This document shows positions 1-8,301 of a DNA stretch of 64,000 bases, in pieces; within the stretch, counting starts at the first letter, position 1, and each line of letters starts with the position of its first letter. Under the pieces are notes generated by a model. That model was not told the origin of the DNA and did no database searches. It saw only the letters and a program-made list of their open reading frames with translations. Location: the NCBI GenBank assembly GCA_934096945.1, contig CAKOND010000001.1:1-64000 (forward strand), written 5' to 3'. Source of the stretch: an uncultured Bacilli bacterium (lineage in GTDB: Bacteria > Bacillota_I > Bacilli_A > RF39 > UBA660). Both the position numbers and the translations under genes were made by a program.

Positions 1-239
1 ACTTCAACATTAACAAGAATTTCATTACTTTCTAGTGCTACATCAACTTCACTATTAACTGAATTTTCATTTACACTAACATCAGGATGAAGTAAAGTAA
101 ATGTTACGTCTTCTTCAGAAATATCTAAAACTTTGCATACAATTTTACTTAAATATTTAAGTCCATCTTCGGTTGAGGTAAATATCTTCTTGACAATACT
201 ATCTCTGGCATTTATTTTCTTAATTTCTAGTCTTTGCAT
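1..239 (-). CDS. Rpn/PD-(D/E)XK nuclease-transposase family protein, N-terminal part (runs off window)
   Basis: Reading from 239 down to the window edge gives an open frame starting MQRLEIKKINARDSIVKKIF and continuing through 79 codons. The early D-S-I-V-K-K-I-F segment and the later spaced acidic residues (HPDV, SEVDVALE) resemble the N-terminus of Rpn-type recombination-promoting nucleases and PD-(D/E)XK transposase-like proteins, which bind and cut DNA. The start is fixed by a strong GGAGG 10 bases upstream and a promoter (TTGAAA, 16 bases, TATAAT) behind it. The catalytic motif and C-terminus lie outside the window, so family assignment is tentative. A second, complete member of the broad family lies at 61061-61999. 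Confidence 0.55.
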   Translation of the reverse strand, partial: MQRLEIKKINARDSIVKKIFTSTEDGLKYLSKIVCKVLDISEEDVTFTLLHPDVSVNENSVNSEVDVALESNEILVNVE

Positions 240-394
240 GAGTTGGTTCCTCCTTTCTTGCCTAGCTATTATACACGCATTTTTACCCGTTTCAAGGCTT
301 TCGACAAAACCTCTCATGGTTCGACCCACCATTTTGTGTGAGTTAACACTTCTTTACATTTTTATGTAGTTATCAGTGTAAAGTATTTACACAC

Positions 395-417
395 AAAAAA
401 AGAAGTATTTCTACTTC
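395..417 (-). terminator. Intrinsic terminator of the 411-1133 gene
   Basis: On the minus strand GAAGTA-GAAA-TACTTC is followed by seven T. The stop codon of the upstream gene sits inside the stem. Confidence 0.8.
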
Positions 418-1133
418 TCTTCATACATCTTTAGCCAAAGCATAAAATCATCAAGCAAATCATATTTAGTATCTTTATATTTTTCATAAATAAGTTTTAA
501 CATTTCAATTACATTAATGTCTTTATCTTTATAAGTTACTACTCTAATAAATCTTGATTTAACATATCTTTTCCTAATCGTATGCATATTCCAGCCTTCC
601 ATATCAGTATTAGAAACATTACTATATTCACCATACATTTCTTTCATAAGAAGATAATCAATAGAACTGGTATCTTTATTAAGTCTAAGTTTAACCTCAT
701 CATAATCATTTTTATCATAATCATAACCATTAGTTAAATTAAGTACCAAATAAACATTTTCTAACATATCATGATAATATTTAGTAAATAACATATTCTT
801 TTTTTCTTCATCTTTTTTATATTCTTTGGTTAAAAACTCTTGAATCCAATCATGAAGTTTAGCACTATACCTATCATCATCATATTTTTTCTTTAAATTA
901 CATTCTCCGAACATTCTATTCATCATCCATTTAAGCCAAACGTCTTGTAGTTTTAATATACCACTAGCACCAATTGAAAAGAATATTTTTTCGGTTTCTT
1001 CAATCATAGATGCATTTTCTCCAACTTTAGGCAACAAATTATTCTTTTCAATTCGATCAACATTATCCAAATTTGTAAAATGAAAATATGACTTTTCTAA
1101 ATTTATATTACTTTCATTAACCCTTCTAAGCAT
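411..1133 (-). CDS. Hypothetical protein, 240 aa, HFTN-type N-terminus
   Basis: Soluble, Lys/Asp/Tyr-rich protein with no membrane segment. The first 60 residues hold a distinctive YFHFTNLDNVDRIEKNNLLP stretch followed by a segment ending IFFSIGASGIL. The HFT-N-I-x(n)-GL/NLLP spacing is reminiscent of proteins with an ART/DarT-like or RNA-phosphotransferase-like fold, but no catalytic set can be confirmed. It lies 13 bases after the aspS stop on the same strand and ends in its own terminator, so it is probably the last gene of the aspS transcript. No good ribosome binding site is visible, which fits translational coupling. I do not recognise a named family. Confidence 0.65.
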   Translation of the reverse strand: MLRRVNESNINLEKSYFHFTNLDNVDRIEKNNLLPKVGENASMIEETEKIFFSIGASGILKLQDVWLKWMMNRMFGECNLKKKYDDDRYSAKLHDWIQEFLTKEYKKDEEKKNMLFTKYYHDMLENVYLVLNLTNGYDYDKNDYDEVKLRLNKDTSSIDYLLMKEMYGEYSNVSNTDMEGWNMHTIRKRYVKSRFIRVVTYKDKDINVIEMLKLIYEKYKDTKYDLLDDFMLWLKMYEEK

Positions 1134-1146
1134 TTTTCAAATCTTT

Positions 1147-2886
1147 CTATTTATCTATTTTAATATGAGCTTCCTTAAGTTGCACTGCAAATGCTTCACT
1201 TGGACAACCCATCATTGCATCAGCTCCATTTGCGCCGATTGGGAACGGTACTATTTCTCTGATATTTTCTTCATTTTTAAGAAGCATTATAATTCTATCT
1301 AAGCCAGGTGCCATTCCAGCATGTGGAGGTGCCCCATATTTAAATGCTTCATATAAACTTGGAAATTTAGATTTAACAACATCTTCATCATATCCTACAA
1401 GTTCAAAAGCTTTCTTTAAAACTTCTGGTGAATGATTTCTAACTCCCCCACTAGCCATTTCATAACCATTACAAACAAAGTCATATTGATAAGCTTCAAT
1501 TTCAAATGGATTTTTATTATTTAAAGCATCCAAACCACCTTTTGGCATACTAAATGGGTTATGAGAGAATTCAATTGCGCCAGTTTCTTCATTTTCTTCA
1601 TAGAATGGAAAATCATTAATAATACAAAACTCATATTTATTTTTATCAATTAAATCAAGTTCATTTCCAAGTTTAGTTCTTAAATTACCCATTATTCTTG
1701 CACATCTCTTAGGATCAGCTACAATAAATACAGCATCATTTTCTTTTAAATTAAGTCTATTTATAAGTTGTTTCTTAACATCATCATTCATAAATTTAGC
1801 AAGTGATGATTTAAATTCTAACCCTTCACCGACTTTAATATAACCTAAATTACCATGAATACCTTTAACATATTCTTCAATAGATTTAAACCAGGAATTA
1901 GATTTCTCTAAGTTTTCAACTTTAATACATCTAACAACAGTATTTTTAAATGGAGCAAAATCACTTTTTTCCATAATATCAGATATGTCTTCAATAACAA
2001 GTGGGTTTCTTAAATCTGGTTTATCACTACCATATTTAAGTATTGCATCTTTAAATTTAATTCTTCTAAAAGGTGGTTTACTTACCTCTAAATCACTAAA
2101 TTTAGTAAATACATCATAAAATACTTTTTCACCAACTTTATAAACATCTTCATCAGTTGCAAAACTCATTTCAAAGTCAAGTTGATAAAATTCTCCATAT
2201 AATCTATCACTTCTTGGATCTTCATCTCTAAAACATGGTGCTATTTGAAAATATTTATTAAATCCTGAAACCATCAATAATTGCTTAAATATTTGTGGTG
2301 ATTGAGGAAGTGCATAAAACTTGCCTGGGAACTTTCTTGATGGAATAATAAAGTCTCTTGCACCTTCTGGACTAGTAGCAGTTATAATCGGAGTTTGAAC
2401 TTCCAAAAAATCCATATCTTTCATTGTACTTCTAATAAAATCAATAACTTTACTTCTAAAAATAATATTATCATGTACATCCTTATTTCTTAAATCTAAA
2501 TAACGATATTTAAGTCTAGTATCTTCATTAGATTCTTTTGATTTATTAATTTCAAACGGAAGCACATTTATGCAGTCACCAAGGATTTCAATAGTTTTAA
2601 CTCTAACTTCAACTTCTCCAGTTTTCATATTTTTATTAACCATATCTGTTGTTCTTGCTTCAACAAGTCCTGTAATTGTAACTGTTGCTTCCCTATGTAC
2701 ATCTTTAAATAAATCACCATCTTCACTAATAAGTTGTACTATCCCTGTTTCATCTCTTAAAGTAACAAATATTAAATTGCCTAAGTTTCTTATACTATTA
2801 ACCCAACCAGCTAATTTAATTTCTTTGCCAATATATGAAGAATCAACTTCTCCACAATAAATATCTCTATACATATTACCTTTCAT
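1147..2886 (-). CDS. aspS: Aspartyl-tRNA synthetase
   Basis: Class IIb aminoacyl-tRNA synthetase charging tRNA-Asp in the cytoplasm. The 579 residues have the bacterial-type layout: N-terminal OB-fold anticodon domain (about 1-105), catalytic core starting with motif 1 around residue 150, motif 2 (FRDEDPRSDR, near 218), a GAD-type insertion in the middle, and motif 3 (GMAPGLDRI, near 530). Length is close to the usual 590. A GGAGG lies four bases before the ATG. The upstream 230 bases form a T-box leader, so expression should respond to uncharged tRNA. The tail differs a little from common AspRS (FPIGANGADAMMGCPSE rather than the usual FPK-x-x-x-A-x-D-L-M), probably lineage variation. Confidence 0.96.
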   Translation of the reverse strand: MKGNMYRDIYCGEVDSSYIGKEIKLAGWVNSIRNLGNLIFVTLRDETGIVQLISEDGDLFKDVHREATVTITGLVEARTTDMVNKNMKTGEVEVRVKTIEILGDCINVLPFEINKSKESNEDTRLKYRYLDLRNKDVHDNIIFRSKVIDFIRSTMKDMDFLEVQTPIITATSPEGARDFIIPSRKFPGKFYALPQSPQIFKQLLMVSGFNKYFQIAPCFRDEDPRSDRLYGEFYQLDFEMSFATDEDVYKVGEKVFYDVFTKFSDLEVSKPPFRRIKFKDAILKYGSDKPDLRNPLVIEDISDIMEKSDFAPFKNTVVRCIKVENLEKSNSWFKSIEEYVKGIHGNLGYIKVGEGLEFKSSLAKFMNDDVKKQLINRLNLKENDAVFIVADPKRCARIMGNLRTKLGNELDLIDKNKYEFCIINDFPFYEENEETGAIEFSHNPFSMPKGGLDALNNKNPFEIEAYQYDFVCNGYEMASGGVRNHSPEVLKKAFELVGYDEDVVKSKFPSLYEAFKYGAPPHAGMAPGLDRIIMLLKNEENIREIVPFPIGANGADAMMGCPSEAFAVQLKEAHIKIDK

Positions 2887-2904
2887 AATACCTCCTTAAT
2901 ATGT

Positions 2905-3125
2905 AAAAAAATTCTATAAATTAATATAGCTTAAGGACGAGTATAACCCGCGGTGCCACCTTAATTCATAGAATCTATGCATCTTCATTTATCTGCTATA
3001 TCGGGCTTACCCGTTTACTTTTTAAGGCGCTATCTTCATTAATTTCCATTTACTAACTTTCACCAAACGTTAGCTCTCTTTAAAACTTCCATTAATTACT
3101 GGCTTGCCAATAAATTTATAAATAC
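2905..3125 (-). ncRNA. T-box leader of aspS
   Basis: The minus strand carries the diagnostic T-box sequence AAGGTGGCACCGCGGG (2962-2947). Its flanks TTAAGG (2964-2959) and CCTTAA (2936-2931) form the antiterminator. The competing terminator is a 14-bp stem, arms 2974-2961 and 2924-2911, followed by seven T. Upstream, AGAGAGCT and GGTGAAAG are Stem I landmarks. A GAT triplet at 3034-3032 is a candidate Asp specifier codon, placed by eye only. T-boxes bind uncharged tRNA and allow read-through, matching aspS downstream. Confidence 0.93.
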
Positions 3126-3154
3126 ACTATACTACTTTTTTTAACTTTTGTCTA
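3126..3154 (-). promoter_or_regulatory. Promoter of the aspS T-box transcript
   Basis: TAGACA (3154-3149), 17-base spacer, TATAGT (3131-3126), directly upstream of the T-box Stem I. Confidence 0.7.
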
Positions 3155-3268
3155 GTATTTTTTTCTGAAGTGCAACTAAGACATTTAAAAAAATGACTTG
3201 AAACAAAATATTAACTTCTATTGGGAAGTATTCTATAATAAAAACTACTTTAGGCGGGGTGGTACTTC

Positions 3269-3361
3269 ATGAATATATTTTCTAAGTTTATTAAAAAATC
3301 TAAATTAAGCCAAGAAATTTTATGCCTTGTAAATTTACAAGATAATATAATGATTTTCTAA
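3269..3361 (+). pseudogene. 30-codon remnant resembling the N-terminus of the 53712-55682 protein
   Basis: ATG at 3269 opens a 30-codon frame starting MNIFSKFIKKSKLSQEIL and containing LVNLQD before a stop. The large unknown protein at 53712-55682 starts MKLFSRLFKKNNFKEYG and then has LVNLQD. The shared M-x-(I/L)-F-S-(K/R) start, the KK pair and LVNLQD in the same order suggest a truncated paralogue. A promoter-like TTAACT, 17 bases, TATAAT (3211-3239) and a GGCGGGGTGG site lie upstream. After the stop the sequence continues as a Lys-rich stretch for about 25 bases and runs into the GtrA-operon terminator. Short similarity, so this is an inference. Confidence 0.45.
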
Positions 3362-3380
3362 GAAAAGTAAAAGAAGCATA

Positions 3381-3415
3381 TAAAAAACTACAATATATCG
3401 CAACATATTGCAGTT
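3381..3415 (-). terminator. Terminator of the rel-dtd-GtrA operon
   Basis: On the minus strand AACTGCAATAT pairs with ATATTGTAGTT (one G-T wobble) around a short loop, then TTTTTTA. It sits just past the GtrA-like stop codon. Confidence 0.8.
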
Positions 3416-3416
3416 A

Positions 3417-3821
3417 TTAATTTGTTTTAAATATAACATACTTTTGTAAAAAATAATTAATAATAAATATTAAACCATCCACTACTACTTTAATCAATGT
3501 AGCATTATAATGAATAAATTTATATATTTTAGTAACCAAAGTCCCAGATATTGTAATATTTATTATAACTAAAATAAAATATTCTACAAAAGCTTTAACA
3601 TTTTTCTTATCTTTATTTTTAAATACAAGCTTTTTATTTACTACATAATTAAATAAACTTGATATAGCCCTTGCTATATATGAAGAAATAAGTATTGCTT
3701 CAGCTAGTTTATTTTTAAAAAAATACAAAGTAATACTAAATGCCAGCAAATCTACCCCAAAAGACAAAAGACTTGACACTAAATAAGTAATAATGGTTTT
3801 ATACTTACTCAAAAAATTCAT
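3417..3821 (-). CDS. GtrA-like family membrane protein
   Basis: 134 residues with four predicted membrane helices (about 10-30, 37-57, 78-98, 106-126). The first helix region SSLLSFGVDLLAF and the Lys-rich link NYVVNKKLVFKNK between helices 2 and 3 are typical of GtrA/DPMS-like proteins, which help move undecaprenyl-linked sugars or partner with glycosyltransferases in the membrane. The ATG follows the dtd stop directly, so it is the last gene of a rel-dtd-gtrA-like operon. No glycosyltransferase partner is present next to it, so the substrate is unknown. Confidence 0.8.
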   Translation of the reverse strand: MNFLSKYKTIITYLVSSLLSFGVDLLAFSITLYFFKNKLAEAILISSYIARAISSLFNYVVNKKLVFKNKDKKNVKAFVEYFILVIINITISGTLVTKIYKFIHYNATLIKVVVDGLIFIINYFLQKYVIFKTN

Positions 3822-4256
3822 CTAAAACTCCATAATTATAGTAATTGGCCCATCATTTGTAATATTAACTATCATTTCAGCCCCAAAAATACCAGTTTTA
3901 GTGGGAACTAATTTATTCATTTCTTCATTAAATCTTTCATAAAGTTTAATTGCTTCTTCACCATTTAAAGCTTTAAAGTAAGATGGTCTATTACCCTTAG
4001 ATGTATCAGCATATAAAGTAAACTGCGAAATAGATAAAATTTCCCCGTCAACATCTAAAATAGACTTATTCATAACTCCAGCCTCATCATCAAATATTCT
4101 TAAATTTGCTATTTTTTTCACCATCTTAAGGATATTTTCTTCAGTATCCCCTTGTGTAAATGAAACCAGCAAAACCATTCCACTATCAATTTCATTTACA
4201 AGTTTTCCATCTACTACTACACTACTTTTTTTACTTCTTTGTACAACTACCTTCAT
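3822..4256 (-). CDS. dtd: D-aminoacyl-tRNA deacylase
   Basis: Removes D-amino acids and wrongly attached glycine from tRNA in the cytoplasm. The 144-residue length is exactly that of Dtd. The N-terminal MKVVVQRSKKSSVVVDGK, the SQFTLYAD motif near residue 77 (whose Thr/Ser region forms the active site), and the C-terminal NITNDGPITI (Gly-Pro motif that selects chirality, near 132-141) are all present. It is packed between rel and a GtrA-like gene. The rel-dtd pairing is also standard in Bacillus, which supports the assignment. Confidence 0.95.
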   Translation of the reverse strand: MKVVVQRSKKSSVVVDGKLVNEIDSGMVLLVSFTQGDTEENILKMVKKIANLRIFDDEAGVMNKSILDVDGEILSISQFTLYADTSKGNRPSYFKALNGEEAIKLYERFNEEMNKLVPTKTGIFGAEMIVNITNDGPITIIMEF

Positions 4257-6380
4257 TTAAACCTCATCCTTTACTTCTATAACATTATGTATTTTTCTAA
4301 TATTTTTCATAATACTTTCTAATTCTTCTTTATCTTTAATTCTAATATTAAGTTCATACATAGTTCTATTATCAAATTCTTTAGTATTACAACTTCTTAC
4401 AATGCATCCCATTTTACCAACTTCAGTTATAATATTAACAAGTAAATCAAAACCTGCAGCAACATAAACATAAATATTAGTAAAATAATAATTACTTGCA
4501 TCCATATTCCATGAAACACTTATCACTCTATCATTATTTGGAAGATTACTGCATCCCTTTTTATGAACACTAATTCCTTGTCCTTTTGTTATAAACCCTA
4601 CTATTTCATCGCCTTTAATTGGCATACAACATTTTGCAATATTAACCATAATATCAGGAACACCTTCAACTAATATATCACTTTTATAATTAATTTTTGG
4701 TGTATTAACTTTTCTTTCAAATAAAGCATCATCTACTTCATGTTTATCTACTTTAGTTAAATTAATTATATAACTTGCAGTAAATCTCAAAGAACCAATG
4801 CTTAAATATATTTCATCTAAATCTTTCATTTTTAAATCTTTAACAATTTTATTTATTGCCTCATTATTTAAAACATCATTAAATGACAATTTTCTTTTTC
4901 TAAGTTCTGCTTCTAAAATACTTTTACCCTTTTGAATATATTCTTCTTTATCTTGTTTACTAAAATAAGCCTTTATTTTATTTTTAGCTTGACTAGTTTT
5001 AACAAATGTAAGCCAATCTTTATTAGGTGAACTATTATTATTAGTTTTAATATTTACTACATCATCATTTTTAAGTTCATAAGAAAGTGGTACAATTTGA
5101 TCATTTACTATAGCACCAACTGTAGTGTCTCCAACATGAGAGTGTATTCTATAAGCAAAGTCAATCGGAGTTGAACCTATTGGAAGCTCAACAACATCTC
5201 CCTTCGGAGTATAAGTATAAATTAAATCGCTAAAGATATCACTATTAACAGTCTTTTCAAAATCTGCATCTGTTTCATTATGACTAGATTCAATAACATT
5301 TCTAAACATTTCTAGTTTTTGTTCCATCATATTTTGAATCTTCTTAGTACCTTTTTCTTTATATGACCAGTGACTTGCTATACCTTTTTCGGCTATTTCA
5401 TCCATCTCATATGTTCTAACTTGTACTTCAAAAACATGTCCTTCCACTCCATAAACTGTGGTATGAAGTGATTGATACATATTTTCTTTAGGGCTTGCAA
5501 TATAATCTTTAAATCTTTTAGGCATTGGTCTAAATCTTGAATGTATTAAACCAATAACTTGATAACACTCAGACTCTTCATTAACAAATATACGAAGTGC
5601 TAATATATCATATATTTTATTCCATTCTTTACCATTAGAAAGTTTATTATAAATACTATATACGCTTTTAACTCTTCCCTTTATTTCAAACTTTATTCCT
5701 GCATCAGTTAAAAGTTCTATTAAACTTTCTTTCATTTCTTCCAGACAATCATTAAGTTCATCAACAGTTTCATTTAATTTTTCAAGTATATCATTATATA
5801 CATCTGGTTTTAAGTAATATAGTGATAAATTTTCCAGTTCACTTTTAATTGAGTTAATACCAAGTCTATGAGCAATTGGCACTAAAACAGACATTGTTTC
5901 TTCAGCTTTTTGTTTTTGTTTCTGAGGATTAACTGCCCAGTTAGTTCTCATGTTATGAAGTCTATCCGCCAGCTTTATATATAAAACTCTAACATCTTCA
6001 GCAAGACCCACTAGTATTTTTCTTAAATATCTAACACTTGACTCATTATTATCAGGTAGTTCTAACTTATTAATTTTAGACACACTTAAAACAATCTTAG
6101 CTATATCTTCTCCAAAATCCTCTACTAAATCTTCATATGTCTTTGATCCATTATTAATAACTTCATGTAAAAGTGCTGCAATAATTGTAGTATCATCAAC
6201 ATTTAGTTCCATAAGTATTTTAGTAACTTCTAAAGGATGAGTTATAAATGGATCACCAGTAAGTCTTGTCATATTCTTATGTTCATTATAAGCATATTCA
6301 TAAGCTTTTTTTATAGTTTCAAAATCTTCTCTTTTTTCTAAAAGCGGTACTAAATCATCAAATGTAATTGTATCTGGCAA
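4257..6380 (-). CDS. rel: RelA/SpoT-type (p)ppGpp synthetase with a degenerate hydrolase site
   Basis: Long RSH protein for the stringent response: HD domain (about 30-170), synthetase (about 220-340), TGS (about 380-440), helical/zinc-finger region and C-terminal ACT (about 630-707). The synthetase retains RVKSVYSIYNKL, YDILALRIFV, RFKDYIASPKENMYQSLHTTV and EVQVRT. In the HD domain the usual LHDVVEDT reads LHEVINNG, so the HD pair and the following ED pair are replaced, while KLADRLHNMRT is kept. Hydrolysis is therefore doubtful. I chose the TTG at 6380 because TGGAGGGTGG lies just upstream of it; the in-frame ATG at 6425 has no such site and overlaps a TATAAT. Divergent from the flippase gene. 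Confidence 0.9.
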   Translation of the reverse strand: MPDTITFDDLVPLLEKREDFETIKKAYEYAYNEHKNMTRLTGDPFITHPLEVTKILMELNVDDTTIIAALLHEVINNGSKTYEDLVEDFGEDIAKIVLSVSKINKLELPDNNESSVRYLRKILVGLAEDVRVLYIKLADRLHNMRTNWAVNPQKQKQKAEETMSVLVPIAHRLGINSIKSELENLSLYYLKPDVYNDILEKLNETVDELNDCLEEMKESLIELLTDAGIKFEIKGRVKSVYSIYNKLSNGKEWNKIYDILALRIFVNEESECYQVIGLIHSRFRPMPKRFKDYIASPKENMYQSLHTTVYGVEGHVFEVQVRTYEMDEIAEKGIASHWSYKEKGTKKIQNMMEQKLEMFRNVIESSHNETDADFEKTVNSDIFSDLIYTYTPKGDVVELPIGSTPIDFAYRIHSHVGDTTVGAIVNDQIVPLSYELKNDDVVNIKTNNNSSPNKDWLTFVKTSQAKNKIKAYFSKQDKEEYIQKGKSILEAELRKRKLSFNDVLNNEAINKIVKDLKMKDLDEIYLSIGSLRFTASYIINLTKVDKHEVDDALFERKVNTPKINYKSDILVEGVPDIMVNIAKCCMPIKGDEIVGFITKGQGISVHKKGCSNLPNNDRVISVSWNMDASNYYFTNIYVYVAAGFDLLVNIITEVGKMGCIVRSCNTKEFDNRTMYELNIRIKDKEELESIMKNIRKIHNVIEVKDEV

Positions 6381-6450
6381 AATAACCACCCTCCAACATA
6401 TATTTATTATATAACATTTTTGCATTTAAATAAAGGAGAAATAGCACAAC

Positions 6451-7737
6451 ATGAAAAAAAACTTATTTATAAAATCAACTTTAATACTTATCTGTAGTGG
6501 TTTTCTAACTAAAATATTAGGATTTATTATCAAAGTTATTTATACTCGTATAATTGGAGAATACGGCATAAGTTTATATGCTATCGCTGCACCCACATAT
6601 TCCCTTTTACTTACAATTGCCACCCTTGCCATCCCTATTTCTATATCAAAACTAGTTTCAGAAAACAAAGGTCGTTCTATCCGTATTCTTACATCCGCTG
6701 CCTTTTTAATTCTATCTATAAACTTTTTACTTATTTTACTTATTTTACTTACCCGAGATTTTCTAGCAATAACTCTTTTAAAAGAACCCTTAGCATCTCC
6801 AATATTACTTGCTTTTGCCCTTACCTTACCTTTTGTATCTATTTCATCTGTTTTAAAAGGCTACTTTGCGGGCAAACAAAACATGGTACCACATGCAACC
6901 AGTAATATAATTGAACAAATTATTAGACTTATTATAATAGTTATAGTTTTACCAATTCTTATGGAAAAATCAGTAATGCATGCCGTCATAGGTTTAATAC
7001 TTTTAACTATAATATCGGAAATATCATCAATTATAGTATTTTTATTTTTTATTCCTAAACATATCAATTTTAAAACTAATTTACTTCCAAGTAAAAAACA
7101 TACTAAAGATATACTAGATATTTCAGTGCCAACAGTATCAAGTAGAATAATTGGTAATATAGGTTATTTTCTAGAACCAATTATACTTACCAATTTACTT
7201 TTATTTTCAGGTTATCCTTCTTCATACATATTACGTGAATATGGTGCATATAATGCTTATTCTCTAGCTCTTCTTACTATGCCAGGTTTCTTTATTGCTG
7301 CCATATCTACATCCCTTTTACCTGAAATAAGTAAATTTCATGGTGAAAACAATAATAAAATGATAAAAAGAAGAATACACCAAAGCATATTATTTGCCCT
7401 TTTAATAGGTATATTCTTCTCATTTATTATTTTTACCTTTAGAGATACTTTATTATTTTCTTTATATAATACCACAAGTGGTTCTAATTACATCAAAATC
7501 TTAGCTCCATTCTTTGTCCTATTTTACTTAGAAGGTGTTCTTACATCAAGTCTTCAAGCTTTAGGTTATGCTAAAATTACTATGAACATAACTTTATGGG
7601 GAGTTATATTAAAACTTCTAGTTATGGCAATTCTATCACTTTGTCACATTGGCATTTACAGCCTAGTTATAGCGGAGATAATAAATATCTTATTCGTAGT
7701 ACTTCTTAATTTTAAATATTTAAAAAAGTATGTTTAA
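6451..7737 (+). CDS. MOP-superfamily lipid flippase (MurJ/SpoVB/polysaccharide exporter type)
   Basis: 428-residue integral membrane protein with about 12 hydrophobic segments. The N-terminus (GFLTKILGFIIKVIYTRIIGEYGISLYAI) and the conserved ISISKLVSE segment match polysaccharide-biosynthesis/SpoVB/MurJ-like members of the MATE-related MOP superfamily, which flip undecaprenyl-linked sugars across the membrane. It is shorter than the usual 500 or more residues, the reduction being at the C-terminus. The gene is monocistronic, transcribed away from rel, with AAAGGAGA before the ATG and a clear terminator after it. Whether it handles lipid II or another polymer cannot be told. Confidence 0.85.
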   Translation: MKKNLFIKSTLILICSGFLTKILGFIIKVIYTRIIGEYGISLYAIAAPTYSLLLTIATLAIPISISKLVSENKGRSIRILTSAAFLILSINFLLILLILLTRDFLAITLLKEPLASPILLAFALTLPFVSISSVLKGYFAGKQNMVPHATSNIIEQIIRLIIIVIVLPILMEKSVMHAVIGLILLTIISEISSIIVFLFFIPKHINFKTNLLPSKKHTKDILDISVPTVSSRIIGNIGYFLEPIILTNLLLFSGYPSSYILREYGAYNAYSLALLTMPGFFIAAISTSLLPEISKFHGENNNKMIKRRIHQSILFALLIGIFFSFIIFTFRDTLLFSLYNTTSGSNYIKILAPFFVLFYLEGVLTSSLQALGYAKITMNITLWGVILKLLVMAILSLCHIGIYSLVIAEIINILFVVLLNFKYLKKYV

Positions 7738-8051
7738 AAAAAACTCAATTTCAACATCTTTGCCTTTAAAAGCAAAGACCATTTTTTTATTTTTGTATAA
7801 CCTTCTTTGATAAGTTCATCATCACAAAGTGATAAATAATTTTGAAATAAATAACTAGATGTATCATTTATAATTTCAAAATTATCATCAATTTTATGAA
7901 TATAATTTACAATTGGGTTATCACCAACTATTGCATTAACATTAACTTTGACATTATTCTCAGTAGTATTAAACCCTAATTTATTAATTGATATATTTCT
8001 TTCTTTACAAATGTTTATAAGTTTAATTGATACACCCTTATTAACTTTTAT
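7734..8051 (-). pseudogene. Decayed XRE-type HTH regulator without a normal start codon
   Basis: The minus strand has an uninterrupted 105-codon frame behind a good AGGAGG site, but the codon in the start position is ATA (8051-8049) and no ATG follows until the very end. The product reads KVNKGVSIKLINICKERNISINKLG and later NAIVGDNPIVNYIHKI. This matches the first helix and the third-to-fourth helix region of XRE/Cro-type HTH proteins, with the recognition-helix part scrambled. The 3' end runs through the flippase terminator and ends one base into the flippase stop. I read it as an eroding regulator; translation from ATA cannot be excluded. Confidence 0.55.
7757..7788 (+). terminator. Terminator of the flippase gene
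   Basis: TCTTTGC (7757-7763), loop, GCAAAGA (7772-7778), then seven T after two C and an A. Confidence 0.85.
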
Positions 8052-8149
8052 AAGTTAACCTCCTACGGGTAATTGTATCAATTAAAGAATATAATTTATT
8101 AACCATTCATAGTTAAGTTGTAAAAGCAATCTTTTTAATCATATTTTAT

Positions 8150-8178
8150 TTGACAACTTAAGCATTATGTGATAATAT
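8150..8178 (+). promoter_or_regulatory. Promoter of small RNA 1
   Basis: TTGACA (8150-8155), 17-base spacer, TAATAT (8173-8178). Six bases later comes the conserved AGCAAAG start, as in the two sister RNAs. Confidence 0.8.
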
Positions 8179-8184
8179 GTATGT

Positions 8185-8301
8185 AGCAAAGGAAATTTGC
8201 ATAAATTAAAAATGGAACATCCAGTTTTTCGCGAGATTGGACGCTACCGAATAAATATTGGTTGCATCTAAATCAACCTCGTTGATTTAGATGCTTTTTT
8301 T
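8185..8301 (+). ncRNA. Small RNA 1: probable antisense antitoxin RNA
   Basis: Starts AGCAAAGGAAATTTGCAT, which forms a 5-bp hairpin (GCAAA/TTTGC). An AU-rich linker follows, then a hairpin segment with ACATCCAG and TTGGACGCTACC (8218-8248), and a 14-bp terminator stem (8264-8277 with 8281-8294) with seven T. It converges on the holin-like toxin gene at 8300-8395 and the 3' ends of the two transcripts meet in the same terminator stem. This is the arrangement of type I loci such as txpA/ratA and par. Its 5' half is shared with small RNAs at 8601 and 25629. No long ORF. Confidence 0.75.
8264..8301 (+). terminator. Terminator of small RNA 1, shared with the convergent toxin gene
   Basis: GCATCTAAATCAAC, loop CTC, GTTGATTTAGATGC, then seven T on the plus strand. 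The minus strand has the stem but no T-run, so it is a proven-looking terminator only for the plus strand. Confidence 0.85.

Noticed and set aside
2570..2860. Frames opposite aspS, dnaG, ppdK, uvrC, obgE and other long genes
   Set aside because: Shadow frames of well-supported genes, without ribosome binding sites or recognisable domains.
4257..6425. ATG start of rel at 6425
   Set aside because: It overlaps a TATAAT and has no ribosome binding site; the TTG at 6380 follows TGGAGGGTGG.
8264..8294. Terminator function for the toxin mRNA on the minus strand
   Set aside because: The stem is perfect but no T-run follows on that strand, so termination there is not claimed.
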